From Aquatica leii (taxonomy: Eukaryota; Arthropoda; Insecta; Coleoptera; Lampyridae): a DNA stretch of 64,000 nt. The notes under the pieces are model-generated. The model saw nothing but the letters and a program-made list of their open reading frames with translations, had not been told where the DNA came from and ran no database searches. Location of the stretch: contig CM069432.1 in NCBI GenBank assembly GCA_035610365.1, forward strand, positions 162,996,035-163,060,034. The letters run 5' to 3'. How positions within the stretch are numbered: the stretch's first letter is position 1; the number at the start of each line of letters is the position of its first letter. The position numbers and the translations under genes were made by a program. Of this stretch, positions 11,632 to 24,604 are shown piece by piece.

Positions 11632-12720
11632 GCAGGGTGTTACTAAATGAATACAAAAAAATAAGTAAACGTAGATTTTGTTACCTCAAAGTTATAGTAA
11701 ATGTTCAAAATGTCTTCACTTGGGTTAGATACAAACGTCTAAACGTCGCCGAAAATTGCTCTTAACATGCGTAAATAATTGTACATTGTGTCTAATTGCA
11801 TTTGCTGCCGCAAAAATTCGACTTTCTAGCTTCTGTCTATTATTTACAGTGGTTTTGTATACTTCACCTTTCACATGCCCAGAAAAAAAGTCTAAAGGGT
11901 TAATATTTGAACTACAAGTTGGTCAGCGTCTAGGGCCGTTTCTTCCAAACCAACGACTTGTAAAAATTATATTTAAAAAATCGCAAACGGGGCGACGTAT
12001 ATACATGCGGATGAGCTCTATCGTGCATAAATCACATTGTTCTGCAAACTTTAAGGGATATGTCATCAAACTCTCGCGCAAAAGTTTCTTGTAAAAAAGT
12101 TGTCCGTAAGTTTTTCAGGTAAAATAAACAGTCCAATTAAACTATTTCCTAAAATACCCGCTCAAACATTAATAGAAAACCAGCACTAAAAATTGCATTG
12201 TTCAATTTCATGTAAAACAACACTCATCTGAAAATAATATTTTGGCACTAAAGTCAGGGTCTAAAGCTTCTTGTTGTAACCACTCACAAAACTCACGTCG
12301 CGAAACAAAATCAACGTCGGTCAGCTGTTGAACTCGCTGAACATTATAAGGGTACAATGAATAATTTTTTAAAACACGATGTACCGTACTATGGGACACG
12401 TTAACTTCGCGACCTATTTCTCTAGTGCTACTACGTGTCCGCTCTTCTACAATTTGCAATACCTGCAGATACATTGAAGAAAAACAAATATTAAAGTTTT
12501 TATTTTATTGAAAAGATTTTTCCTTTTATTTGTTCTTCCGCTACTAATACACGGGGTGGTCTTTCTCGCCCACAGCCTGCGTAGATAGGAAGGAAGAACA
12601 CCTTCAGTCTTGGCATACGCGCCAAAGTAAAGTTTATTGAAGGCAATTGTCTATTAGAATATCGCTCAACCCACAATCTACGCGTAGCGTGTAGCTTCTG
12701 ATTAAACTCAACGTACATTA
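11632..12720 (-). pseudogene. Tc1/mariner (DUF4817-type) transposase pseudogene
   Basis: On the minus strand the N-terminal DNA-binding part reads MYVEFNQKLHATRRLWVERY, then EIGREVNVSHSTVHRVLKNY (helix-turn-helix), then the start of the DDE domain in ILFSDECCFT, where the Asp is the first catalytic residue. Further down come FMHDRAHPHVYTSP and PLDFFSGHVKGEVY, then the tail RIFAAANAIRHNVQLF. This is the order of the IS630/Tc1/mariner transposases often annotated as DUF4817 or Tc3-like. Pieces lie in different frames: there is a break near 12490 and several between 12200 and 11760. The CAGGGTGTTACTAAATGA at 11632 is the likely 3' terminal repeat. Inactive. Confidence 0.82.
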
Positions 12721-13830
12721 AAACATTATCACTGTATACATAATAAAAAGGGATTTTACATTAAATATTATAAAGCACAAGTATGTTGACACGAATCACT
12801 TAGCATCAACTAAAGAAATTCATAAAAAAGTTGAGGCAGATATAAAGCTGATCGTCGAACTTCAGTTCTAAGAAAGCTGAATTTTGCGTTTATTTATCTG
12901 AATCCTTGTTTTAGTTGCAAGTGTACATAAACGTGAACGTGTGCACAAAGTAGTTTTTGTTAAGCTAATTAAGTAATAATGCAAAGAAGTAAACAGTAGT
13001 ATCTGCTTTAATTATTTTCTAAACGATTTATTTTGTAGATGATGAGCAATGAAAAAAATACATCAATACGTTTCAAGAATTTTACAGTATTTACTAATCA
13101 TTTACCACATAGTTAGAATCAACAGTCAATTCCCATTTGTTTAGATAGTCAGGACTGGTTTGAAAACTTTAATTGCAAATATCTCAAAACTGGGCTACTT
13201 TAGACAAAATCTTTAAAGGAAAAATTTTCATTCAATGCCACAAGGAAACTATTTAAAAATGTGCATTGCCAACTTGTACGAATTGCAAACCTTGCCTACG
13301 AATTGTTATAAACTTTACAAACAGGTTAGGTAGTCAAATTGGTAAAATACCAACGTTACTTAATTTGTAGTAAAAAAATTTGCAAAATATTTCTTTCAAA
13401 TTTATAGGTTACTTTAGATATTTATATTCAATGAAATTTTAATAACTATGTATGCATATTTTAATTGTGTATTAAATTATTTTGTTATAAAAACAATCAA
13501 TCAAGTTTTAATCTCACAGTTTTTACTTACTTTTTACTTGTAAGTCGTTGATGTAGCATTAAAACAAAAATTATGTTTAGCTTTTACACATTTTTACGTT
13601 TTTATTTGCTATTAGTTTGTATAATTGATAAATTATATTTATTTACTACTCCGTAAGCTGAAAAAATATACTAATTCAAAGTTTTTCCAGTGCAGCTGTG
13701 TCTGTAATTTGCTAGCTTTGCGATTATGACCTGGCGTTATTAAAAATTGTTATCCAAGTTTGATGGAAGAAGTAAGTCGGACATAATCTACGTTATATAC
13801 ACCCAACGAGGCTATTATTTTTAATTATTC
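12721..13830. other. AT-rich intergenic, nothing recognised
   Basis: Low-complexity AT-rich sequence. No matching second end for the mariner relic was found here. Confidence 0.45.
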
Positions 13831-14150
13831 TCACGCATCTGTGCGAGTATTGGGCGTAATATTTTTACTACGTTCGTGAAACTCTTCATTGAAGTAAGCG
13901 TTGTTTTCTATTTTTGTCATGTAATCTAATTCTGCCGTAATTGTCATTAGCGGTTTCTGGAAATCCATACGTGTTCCATCAATGTAGAGATAGACTGGTT
14001 CATTTATTGAGAAAATGTCCTTGATGATGTCACGTCCCTGTTGTTGAAGATATCGAAACTTTCGAGTGTTGGATAAAATTCTAACTGTAGTGGGTCTACT
14101 TAACGAAATAATATAATTTTGGAGGAAACTCGACGCATTTGATTTTTTTC
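13831..14150 (-). pseudogene. Unidentified coding-like remnant
   Basis: The minus strand is open for about 100 codons and reads SNASSFLQNYIISLSRPTTV, RILSNTRKFRYLQQQGRDII, KDIFSINEPVYLYIDGTRMD, FQKPLMTITAELDYMTKIEN before a stop at 13831-13833. Amino-acid usage looks like a real protein and unlike the AT-rich background. I cannot assign a family; a mobile-element protein is the likeliest source. No start codon in a good context or neighbouring exon was found. Confidence 0.4.
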
Positions 14151-15780
14151 ATTAATGGTATGAACTAAAAGAAATTTACTTGTGATAACACAAGTACTGT
14201 TTTGTTTATTTTAGCGAATTTTAGGAATTTCAAAAAATATTATATTTTCCTAATTTAATTCTTCTTGGGTAAGTTGTCAATCGTTTGCACGCACGACTGT
14301 ACGTACATATCAAGTTGTTGTCACAATAATTTATAAAACTGTTTTTTGTGTGTAATATAGTATCAGTTGTTGCGCTTTAGTTCTCTGAATTATCGAGATT
14401 TGTATTTTCGTGTTTTATTCTACAAATGTAAATTTATTTGCTGTTAGAATATAAAAGTTAGGTCGACAATTTTAATAATTTGTATGACGTGCTGCCCAAC
14501 CGAAGGGAGCTGGCTTCCACAATTATTGTTTGTGATATTGATCTACATTCTAGGGTTAGATCGCATTTATGTAAAGTTACCTGGCTTTTCTTTCTAGTCT
14601 CTATTTGTGCGATAAAATAAATATACTCATCGTTACAACCTGTGTTTTTGTCATTTTCAGTTTTAAATAGATTTAAACGGTATCTGTCATTCTAATTCTC
14701 CACCGTTTTAACGCTTTTTTAACTTGCTTTATAATTTAGCACCTCGAAGCTTACGACCCAATTACCGAATCAAACTGAGTTAGTCGCTGTCGTTTAACTT
14801 ACAAAATAATTTTTGTAACTAAATTAACCAGGTAATGTAGGAAAAATACACATTTTGAACAGTATGAGATTTTTGTATTCTCTGTTTTGTTCATAACATT
14901 TAACTTCTAGTAATAATGATTACGATTTATCTTAAAACATTTATAAATTACTTTAAAAACCTTGACAATTTACCTTTAAGTTAATGCTATAAGTGATTCT
15001 GTTTTTTTAAGAGAAAAAAAACTGCAACATAAGAATAGCTTTTATAAAAACCAAACGCATGACAATTTGTAAAAATAATTAAAATTAAACGTCATTAGTC
15101 ATCAAGTCATCAAACAAGTTTCTGTTTTCAATTATATCGGAATAAATTTTACAGGCTAAAAAGTGTTGTTAAAAATAGGATAAAATATCAAAAACACAAT
15201 AAACAAATATTATATCACCTAAAGAAGATAGCCTACAACGTATTTTTAAGACTTCTTGGTTTATGTAAACAGTTGAAAATAAATTGTTGGGTAAGCTCAA
15301 CTTCAAGAGGAGTTTTCAGTCAGAACTATGCCAGATGATTTATTATAAACTATTTAAATTACAAAATGTTTTCTAAAAATTGAAAAATAAGTTTTCCTAA
15401 AATTTAAAATATACTAAATCGGAAATAATATGAACACTTTCAACTATAACGAACGTTTATCTGAAATTTTTACTATAATAACAATCGATAACATACATTT
15501 TACACCTCTTATAGAATTTAGAAAAAAAAGTAGTAGTAATCTAACAAAAATAAACGTCTTCTTAGTAAACACGCGTCATTTTAATGCAATTATTTTGCTA
15601 TTTGTATACATAAAACAATGAAAAAATACAAATAGAAATTAACAAAAAAAATTTCTTATTATAGATCAGCAAAAATTACATTTAATATTTTCTAACTTCA
15701 AAATATATTAATGTGTCAATAAGATATATTGCGTATATGAAAAACTATTATCCGTTATCGATGGCATACAATGTATGACA
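14151..15780. other. AT-rich intergenic downstream of OBP gene 1
   Basis: No recognisable coding content. Frames such as 15430-15621 are Asn, Ile and Leu rich and not family-like. The 3' untranslated region of the minus-strand OBP gene should lie just below 15781. Confidence 0.45.
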
Positions 15781-16499
15781 TTAAAAATCGAATTTTGAAA
15801 GTCCCACCTAAAAAAAAGCATCTCAAAAAATTCATATTTACAATTGTAACTACTTACTTTTTCTTTTTCGGCTTGACTGCATTTAAACATTGCCACAGCA
15901 GTTTCACATTCATTGCTGAGATCTTTAACTGGAATTGATAAAACTTATAATTTTAACTAGTGTTAAGATTGCATTTACTTTACCTTTTCTCATACAAATT
16001 TCAACAATTTGTTTTATTTTATTGTAGTAATCTTCATCAATATCTTTTAGTTTTTCTACAGCAGCTAAAGCACCTGCTTTATTTATTTTCCCATTTGCAT
16101 CTAACTAAAAACAAGTTTTAATGTTTTCATATGCTGAATTTAAATTTATTTTACACATCCTGTTTTTTTGTGTACGCAAGCTAAGAAACATTTTCCTTTT
16201 TCTGTTGTTGGCGGTGATTGCTGAAGCAATGGTGCTATATCCTCTAAAAATAAGAATATGTATTGTAACGAACAACCTTACTTATATTATAGCATTTACC
16301 ATCCGCTACTCCGAGTTCTGCCTTGCAGGTCTCTCCAATATCTTTGCCATGTTTTTTCATAGCGTCGGCTGCTTCAGACGAAAGCTGTTTATGACAAATT
16401 AAAGTTGTGTTATGACAATAAAACTAAAAAAATATTTAAAAACATGCCTACCCCGTGTGCTATAATAAATACTGATGACAATACAATTAAGTACTTCAT
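15781..16499 (-). CDS. Odorant-binding protein (copy 1), 146 aa, 6 exons
   Basis: A secreted small carrier for hydrophobic odorants or similar ligands (PBP/GOBP fold). Minus-strand exons: 16499-16452, 16384-16300, 16243-16155, 16104-15984, 15928-15858, 15807-15781; all GT-AG, total 441 bases. The protein starts with a 16-residue signal peptide (MKYLIVLSSVFIIAHG). Cysteines at residues 36, 63, 67, 111, 122 and 131 give C-X26-C-X3-C-X43-C-X10-C-X8-C, the classical OBP spacing, within the looser ranges used for Hemiptera and just above the usual C3-C4 range elsewhere. An additional Cys74 lies between C3 and C4. The C-terminus is short (VGLSKFDF). Introns are 50-67 bases. The gene is intact and is a paralogue of 26657-27358 with identical intron phases. 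Ligand and tissue cannot be told from sequence; many OBPs act outside olfaction. Confidence 0.95.
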
Positions 16500-18567
16500 T
16501 TTTTAGTTTTATGTCGATAGAAACTACGTTTTGCCATTTTATAGTTAAACCTCGAAGGCTATAACTTATCAGAAAATTTTATTTTGAGCTAATTTTGTTA
16601 TTGAATTACACATTTCGTGTTTTATTCAATAATTGCATTTATAATCAGCTAAATAATTATACTAAATTACGCCTTATCTTTGCATTTATTGTATTGTTAT
16701 ATTTAGATATATTGTTTGCTACTATAAACTATACTAATCATGATTGGAGATAACATTTTTTAAAAGATTGTTATCGTTGATTGCGTAAATATGATTTTAT
16801 GTAAAAACAATTTTATGCAATAGGTTTCTGTTGACTGATTAACGTATGTTAGTTATAGTTAGACTTATTTAGAGGCTTAAACAAACAAACAATTAAAAAT
16901 TGAAAAAGGATTTACTAACAGTACCATTGTGATTTTTAAATTATGCAAGTAACATCACCAGCAGGACGCCGGAGGTAAAAGAGATAAAAGTAAGTGTAAC
17001 TCGCGTAACTTTGTGATAAAATATTCATATATAAAGGTGTATTCGCTAAAGCCATATTTTTAATAAACATAATATTTTAAACAAAATGGAAATTAATGAT
17101 GGATATTTTAATCTCGCAATTTATAATTTTTTTTTTTTAAATATTTTCTTTCTTTTTGGATTTGTCCATACAAATTGTCAAATCTTTTTGAAATCGTAAA
17201 TCTTTTAATTTGTCTAAGTAAACTGAAATGTTTTTATTTATTTAATTTAAATAAATTTAATAATTTTTCTTTTATGAACCATTAAAATTTTTACAAAGCA
17301 TTTATATGTACAAAAAATAAGTCAACACAAGTTTCAATCAACATTTGAAAGTTTACTTTTATTAATGAATAGTATATAACTAGCATTCTATCGAGAGTAA
17401 GAGAAGCAGAAAACAGAAACTTACGAGTATTTCAGAAAATTGTTTCGTTGAATATTGCACCCCTTGTTAACAAATATTAGAAAAAGATAAAATTGAATTA
17501 CCTAATAAACATGATGTTTGTAGAAGATTTATTGCAAGATTGCCGTAAACGATATATAAGAAAACTACCAAAATATTGGAGTGAAAATCATCTTTATCTT
17601 ACTGTATTAGTAAAGATAACTTTTATTTTAACAATTTTACGAACTTTGATGGGACACAAAAATTAAATAAAATATTGATTGCAGAAATTATTTTTGTTAC
17701 AAAACTTCTTTTCTTGCTAACGCCTTTTGGTGGGGATGGAATTGTCTGTATATAAATCTAGAATTAGCGATGATTTGTAACTTGACCTAAATCATTTTGG
17801 CTCACACTGTAAATTTATATAATGAGATTAAAATTATAATTGAAATCAATACACAACCTATCAGCAAACAAACTGTAAATAATAATTATAATGGGAAATA
17901 ACACTGAATAATGCATTTTTAAAAGCGCAGTAAATTCTTTTGATTTCATTCATCTTTTATTGAACGGAGTAAGAGTAAGATATTTATAGGTAACTGCGAT
18001 TTAGTAAACAAAAATATTATGTTACATTGCCGGCAAGTATTTTAATAATAATCACAACACACCATTAAATATGTAGGATGGTATTTAGTTATTAAACAAT
18101 TTTTATTAGAAAACAAAATAATGTTTTAAAATGCTTTGGATGTTTGCAATGTTCTTCTTGATCTTGTTGTTTTCATATAATTTAAACAAATGCTCTGTTT
18201 ACTAACGTTTAAGTTTAGTAATTAGCTGTTGATTTTGTACTTGGGTCACAAGAAAAACTTTTTACAATTTATTTAACGTATCAAAGTTTTTGATTTGAGA
18301 TGCATCTATCCTCTTCACCCCGTTCCTCGTGGGTACGCCACTGTATAACACAGTGTAATCTAATCATGATTCGGTAATAAATAACAATAAAAAAACATTT
18401 GCGATTATAATTTAGTAGAGTAGTGTTTTTAGTTGTCTATTGTTGTTGACTTATTGTTTATCCATTCGTAAGTTTTTTTAAATTTACGTTAAACTAGTAC
18501 ATTTCTTGTTTAATCGAATTTAATCACCTAAACAATATATCTGAAGATACAACCAAATTTGTCCACA
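16500..18567. other. AT-rich upstream region of OBP gene 1
   Basis: This presumably contains the promoter of the minus-strand OBP gene just above 16499. No coding sequence or element ends were recognised in the remainder. Confidence 0.45.
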
Positions 18568-18722
18568 TACATCTAAATATCTCTATATACATTTGAATAT
18601 CTCCACGTACATCTAAATATCTCCACGTTCGTGCAAGTATATTCACGTACATTTAAATATCTCCACATACATTCAGGTATATCCAAATATCATCAAGTAT
18701 ATTCACGTGCATTCGAATAAAA
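18568..18722. repeat. 20-base minisatellite, about 7.5 copies
   Basis: Units of 20 bases follow one another: TACATCTAAATATCTCTATA, TACATTTGAATATCTCCACG, TACATCTAAATATCTCCACG and more diverged units up to about 18722. Adjacent units differ by a few bases, so the array is fairly old. No reading frame runs through it. Confidence 0.85.
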
Positions 18723-19079
18723 GGGACTAAAAACATCAACACTGCCTAACCACTTGAGTTTGCATACTGTCGAGATGCTCGCAAACATAAAATTTTTCGA
18801 CAGTTGTAAAAAGTAAATTTACTCAACAGTAACTCAGAGTTTTCCGGGTTGCTAATTTAATCATATTACCTCCTGCTGCACTGAGTGATTCTAACGTGCT
18901 CATGATATTTTTGGTTCATATTTTATCTCTTCCAAAAAAGTTCTCTTTGAAAATCGTAGCTGCAATAACAAAACTGTTATTACACAATTTAAATAAAAAC
19001 TTTTCATAGAAAGAAACGTCTTTTAGTAACTGTTTTAAATTATGTTTTTAGTTGATGGATAATTTGAGTGTACACGCAG

Positions 19080-22000
19080 ATTATGTGGTTGGCCAATGCC
19101 ATCGATGTTTACATCTCTCCAATTAATTGGACAGTATACAATACATTTTCAAATTCTGATGTAAATTCTAATAAAGACTTTAGCTTACCGTCACCGTAAA
19201 ATAATGCAATAACAAACGTAAACACAAAAGCATCGATTACCGGTGCATAATAACGACTTGATTCAGCTCGAAAAAACAAAGAGTAAGCATGGCGTGCTCT
19301 TTTCAAACACAGTCCAAGCTATAATATGTGGTCCATCCAATTGTGGTAAAACGAATGTCATGCTTAGTCTTATTACCAAAGAAAATGGATTGCGATTTAA
19401 AAACATGTTTATTCAAAGTCGTTGAATTAGAATAAATATAAATTGTTCGACAAAATTCTAACACCGATGCCTGAAATCGGATATTATACGTTTAGCGACA
19501 ATGTTAAATAATGCCGCCCGGAGAAGCAAAACTAGACTCAATATTTATCTTTGACGGTATTGCTTGCGAGAAACAGGATAATATTCGAGTATACTTTACT
19601 ATGAGCCGACATAACGCAACTGACTGTTTCTATCTAGGCCAAACTTATAGTCAAATACCTAAACAATTGATTCGAAATAATGCCCATGTAATAATACTGT
19701 TTCATCAGAACAAAATGACTCTGAAACACATTTATGAAGATCACATAAGTTCTACGATTACCATACAGGTTTTTAAGAAAGTTTGTATTCGATCATCTGT
19801 TATGTTCTTCTTTTGTTATGGTATCTTTAGGACTCACTTAGTATGTTTTTACTTGATAGGAGGCCTCCATGATTTGATGTTTGAGAATGTTTGTTGTGTA
19901 TATGATTCGAGAGTTTTTTTTGTTTCGATTGTTTCGTATGATTCCGATACCTGTGAAGTTAGTCTTATTGATACATCCGTTTTTGATTGCAAGTTCTTAT
20001 CCGACAACTAATCGTTTTTTTTGTTTGTTTTTTTTATTTTTGACTAAGTAGCGAGTGTAACGTGTACATTTTTTACGTTTGAATACGTCTGTTTTTAATT
20101 AACATTTTTGTATTCACTGTTGATATAAAATTCTTTTGCGCAAGCATTTCACGCATGCACATGCGTTTTGAGCCTCCTTCTTAAGTACGAAGTGATCATC
20201 TGCATCTTACGTTCGCAATGAAGTAGTGAGCGGACATTTTTTTTGCGTGCTGCAAAAAGTGGAATTACCACTTATGTAATTTGTGTTTGTGAATTTTTGC
20301 GTAATGGGGCAAATTATTTAAGCCGGCGTTCGTTGTAGCACCGCATTTTGTTGTTTAGAATAAAAACCCGTAAATTAGAAGGGTTTTTATGTATGGTTCT
20401 TGGTTTCAAATTTACGAAAAAGAATTAAATATACGATGTACGAGGGTTGCATCATGTTGCGTTGTTTCGATGAGTCATATGATGGCTACGCCTAAATGGA
20501 GAGTTGCGCAATAATTTTTTTGTACGTTCGAATTGGAAATCTTTGCTTTTGATATACGACTACGCTTTCTAATTTATTCGATGCTTTTTTGGATTTGTGT
20601 ACGTTTGAATTCGTTTATGTTACGAAAATTTCGTTTGGATACGTACGCCTTTTTACGAATTTGAGGTATGAAATGTGAAATTACGATATGGTTTACGCTG
20701 CACGTTTGATGTTAGTCACAACGTCGCTATTTACGAAAAATTTCCGTTACGAATTATGATTTTTATGAGTAAAAATCGATAATTATTCGTGTTACGTTCG
20801 ATAAAATTTGAGTTGGATGTTCGAATGATTATCATACGTTACGTTTGTTTTACGATGTTCTGGTTAATGGATCTGTACGAATATGAGATCAATCAGAATA
20901 AATACGGAAAATATGGAAATTTAGATATGCATTTCAAGAATTTCGTAATGTTGCGTCATCGCATGAACAGATGAGAACGCGTCACTGACCTCACCAATTC
21001 GACTTGCGCATTAAAGTTTGAAAGCAGGTAACTTTAAATTTATATTTGACCTTCGATACTGTCAAAATGTGTAAATATGTTTTTTGTTATTATGTTAGTG
21101 TAAATCTTTTGGTTTCAATATTTAACCATTTTATTATAAAAAATATTGTGGCGTCCAACTTATAAAATCTTTTGTATTTATCAAATTCAAAATTATTAAT
21201 CTTAAGTAACGTAAGAATTCCCACGACTCTAATAAATAAATCTGAAAATTATCTCATTGCTCTTATGTATTTTGTTTTTAATATGTGTGTTAAATAAATA
21301 TTTTTGTGAGCTAGCAGGTGCTTTTAATTAATTTATTTTGTTACGATTAAAGTGTATAAGTAAGTTTATTGTTTCGCTATACAAATGACACCTTTGTAAG
21401 TAGTAAGTAGTTTTTACGTTATACTCCATGCAACTGCTGGTTGTTATAAAAAAGGTTTCGATCAGTTTATAATACCCTAAACATATAAATAATAAAGTTA
21501 ATCGTGGCGATAGCAACAACAATAGTAGCAGCAGCAGCATCAAGTGTTTGTTATGGATTCCAAGACGATGAATCTAAAACATAAAATTCAAAAAGTGCGT
21601 GATTCGATTAGACAAAAGTACAATATTCTTAAGCGATAACGTTTAGATGTCGCGAAAGAGTTTGGCGATGTTTACAAATCAATAATCAAACCATTAAAAG
21701 ATATTGCCACAAAGACGGCCCAACAACAACAACAACAACAACAACAGCAGAACCAGCAGCAACCGAAACTATGACAATCAAAAGTATCGCCGCCACAACT
21801 ACCACCACTGCCAACGTCTTAATCCAAACCATCGCCAAACCTTAAACGTTGGCTTACCGAGACAAGTCAGCAGACACCGTTGCGGTCAAGATTTAAGTTG
21901 TCACCATTACCACTATCATCACCACCACCACCATCATTTACTGAAACAGAATTACCATCCATTACCTCAAAAGTATATTAACAAGCTGTTTGAATCTACT

Positions 22001-23498
22001 GCACACAAAAATATTAACTTTACTTATGGCGTTCATTATGATGTTGATAGAGTTGGGTTATAGGTAAAAGACCTATCTATATACACGGCAAAGACTTGAT
22101 GATAAACGAACAGTTATATCCTAGAACAGTTGGATTATATGAGTTAATATTTATAAAAGAACCAAATCGAAATGCGGTTAAACCCGAAGACGAAGAACGA
22201 TACTTGAACGTATTGAATGAAACAAACGTTTTACGAAAACATTATCCTAAGAGTGCAATACGAGGTTATCGAAGAAAAAAAAATACTAATACAATTAAAC
22301 CGCTATTAGTGCTAAGCGAGCATCGTCGTCAGCAAAGAGATTGTATCTCATCTTCACCGTCGCCGTCGTCATCGGTATCTTTTAGCGGAAGTTGATTATT
22401 CAAGAAACTTTCAAACAAACACGAGAAACCCGTCGAATATCGCTACTGGAACAATATTTACGAGTTGATGGATGAATTACAGGTGTTATGGGCCGATAAG
22501 CAGACTGGACACACTAATCACGTTAACAAGATAATTGCAATCTTGGAAGAGTTGTGTTAAGACGGATACATTAGCAGTATGCCTAAATCAATATAGGATA
22601 CTATTTAATAATAATGAATACGATTTAATACGCACTCATAACAAACATGTCGATAGACAAATTTGGACGTCTGTACAAGAATAAGCAGATACGCATCGAT
22701 GGGTCTATTAACGCTCTTATTCTACGAATAAACCACATTAAATTAAAAACATGATACCCACATACGTTAAAACGTATGTTGATGAAAATTTTCATGAGAT
22801 GTTTGCAAAAAACCTTCACCTTATCGGCGATCAAATACCTAGTAGTTTAACCACCATAGAAAATGCACTGCAACATATTCGTAATCAAACCGATAATCTA
22901 GAGAAAACTGTGGATATATCAGTTCCCAGCACGATAAAAATAGTTCAAGATTGCATCAACATTGAGTGAAATATTTTCACGCTTGCTTGCAAATTTTGAA
23001 AAACCAAAAGCCGGTGCAAAGACGTCACTGACTCCCATCCTTATAGATGGTGCGAAGAAATTGATAAAGAATCTCTTTCAAAAGCGTACCAATGACGATG
23101 GTGCCGTTGTTGTTGTAGATATCAATATATCTCAAAAACACGGCGTATAAAGAATAAAAAAATAAATCTGTTTAATTATTTACATGATTCGATGTATGTA
23201 CCTACATAGTAATTATGTATGTCAATATATTCGAACGATTAAATGGAAATACACGTCGCATTGTTGTAGTTCAGCAACGGCCGAAAAGTGTTTGTTTTAA
23301 AGTAACCATCGATAATGATTACGATATCGAGAATAAGCGGTTGGTGAACGTCGTAGATCCCATCGAATCTCACGGCGCACTTAATCTGCAATACTAAAAA
23401 ACGAAAAATGTAATTTTAAAAGAAAGCGTTTGCAAGATATCGGCAAACCCGTAAGCAATACCGATGCCGCAACTAAACTCTATGTCTACACAACCACT
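19080..23498 (+). mobile_element. Polinton/Maverick fossil
   Basis: The clearest part is a packaging ATPase of the FtsK/HerA-like class: Walker A GPSNCGKTN at about 19330, and between 19510 and 19780 a Walker B-like IFIFDGIACEK with the family wording CFYLGQTYSQIPK and LILFHQNKMTLKHIYEDH. Further coding-like blocks on the same strand at 21555-22560 (charged start, Gln-rich tract, then a block with RPIYIHGKDL and LYPRTVGLYELIF), 22751-23150 and 23215-23397 (RLVNVVDPIESHGALNLQY) resemble, from memory, accessory or structural genes carried by insect Polintons. Polymerase B, integrase, protease and terminal inverted repeats were not found. The element is incomplete, with many breaks, and old. Confidence 0.75.
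20361..20391 (+). other. Hairpin followed by T-rich arm inside the Polinton fossil
   Basis: ATAAAAACCC and GGGTTTTTAT form a 10-base perfect stem around an AT-rich loop. It lies in the spacer between the ATPase relic and later coding blocks. Whether it ever served in 3' end formation is unknown. Confidence 0.5.
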
Positions 23499-23620
23499 CA
23501 GTGCCGCATTACCCATAAGACAGACTAGACACGTGCCTAGGGGCTCCGGCTCCTGGGGGCCTCCAGCTTCTAAAGACTCAACAAAAAATTTATTTGTCAT
23601 TGTTTAAGGTAAAGTTTATT
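23499..23620. mobile_element. Terminal fragment of a hAT (ZMYM-type) element
   Basis: CAGTGCCGCATTACCCATAA followed by GACACGTGCCTAGGGGC is the terminal wording of the hAT family also seen at 44978. It interrupts the last coding block of the Polinton fossil directly after LYVYTTTQ-like coding, so it inserted later. The rest of this element was not recognised. Confidence 0.5.
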
Positions 23621-24090
23621 TGCGTTGATTTAACAGGGCTACGAAACAAAGTTTGAATAGTTGTTTTAATTTAATTACGTGATTACGTCAAGCACCATGA
23701 AAAATGCTTACTATAAAAATTGGGTGCATTCAGATGACTCAGCGCTTGAGATAGCAGCTGAGAACCGTTGTTTCTGAGAGGATACGTTTTACTGAAGGGG
23801 AATATAACGTTATCTACGTGCATGGCTAAATAGGAATTGCGCTAAGTTAGATGTCGAAGTTGTTTATGCTAACCGAGAAACACAGTAAAGTTTAGTAAGC
23901 GGAATTAAAAATGTAGTAAATAATGTAGTTTTAACAACAACAAAATAATGAAACACATTAGGTCACTAAGCACCTTAGTAAGCGGCCAGAATTATGCGCA
24001 TTCAGTGGAATTTTGGTCAACTGTTGCACAACTTTTGAGTCTCGAGATTGTACTCAAATAATTTAAATTAAAATAATTAATTAAATTAAA
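23621..24090. other. Intergenic, possible interior of the hAT fragment
   Basis: No coding content was recognised. This may be non-coding interior of the element whose end lies at 23499. Confidence 0.3.
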
Positions 24091-24260
24091 AGCCATCTGG
24101 CATGCTATCAGTCACCACTTGAAGCAATTATTATAAATTATCTTAATTATCATCATCAAGCCATCTGGCATGCTATGAGTCACCACTTAAGCAATTATTA
24201 TAAATTACCTTTAGATTGTACTTAATTAATGACAAGACAGCATCCGATGAGTCACCACCA
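24091..24260. repeat. Short tandem duplication, unit about 70-80 bases
   Basis: AAGCCATCTGGCATGCTAT, then GAGTCACCACTT or CAGTCACCACTTG, then AAGCAATTATTATAAATTA occurs twice in a row, with a third decayed partial copy (CATCCGATGAGTCACCACCA) near 24241. Confidence 0.8.
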
Positions 24261-24433
24261 CCATCACCACTTTAAACAATTCACTTTGATTAATCAAAAA
24301 AGCAATGATTTTTAACTTGCAAACGGCGAAAGCGGGCGCAGAGGCGGACTGTTTATAATTAACTTTTACAATGGCGGATTATACACGCGGGGCGGCGATC
24401 TCAATATTTAAATAGATACACGGAAGCGGGAGC

Positions 24434-24600
24434 CTAACTTGAAAATGGCGACACAAATTTGCTGAATGGCGACACAAATTTGCGCGGCGGCGACACAAAC
24501 TCGCGGAGCGTCGACACAAACTCGCAAGGCGGTGATTCCAGCTCGTGGGGCGGCGACACACACTTGCGGGGCGGCGACACTAACTTGAGGGGCGGTGACA
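24434..24600. repeat. 21-base GC-rich minisatellite
   Basis: Eight or so 21-base units of the type GGCGGCGACACAAACTTGC. Because 21 is a multiple of three and the units lack minus-strand stops, all three minus-strand frames stay open and give artificial heptapeptide repeats (for example KFVSPFS, EFVSPPR). No start context or family supports a real protein. Much richer in G and C than the surroundings. Confidence 0.8.
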
Positions 24601-24604
24601 ACCC

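Noticed and set aside
21704-22063. Asn/His/Gln-rich frame with poly-Asn run
   Set aside because: It is the alternative frame of a CAA/CAG-rich tract inside the Polinton fossil and carries no independent protein features.
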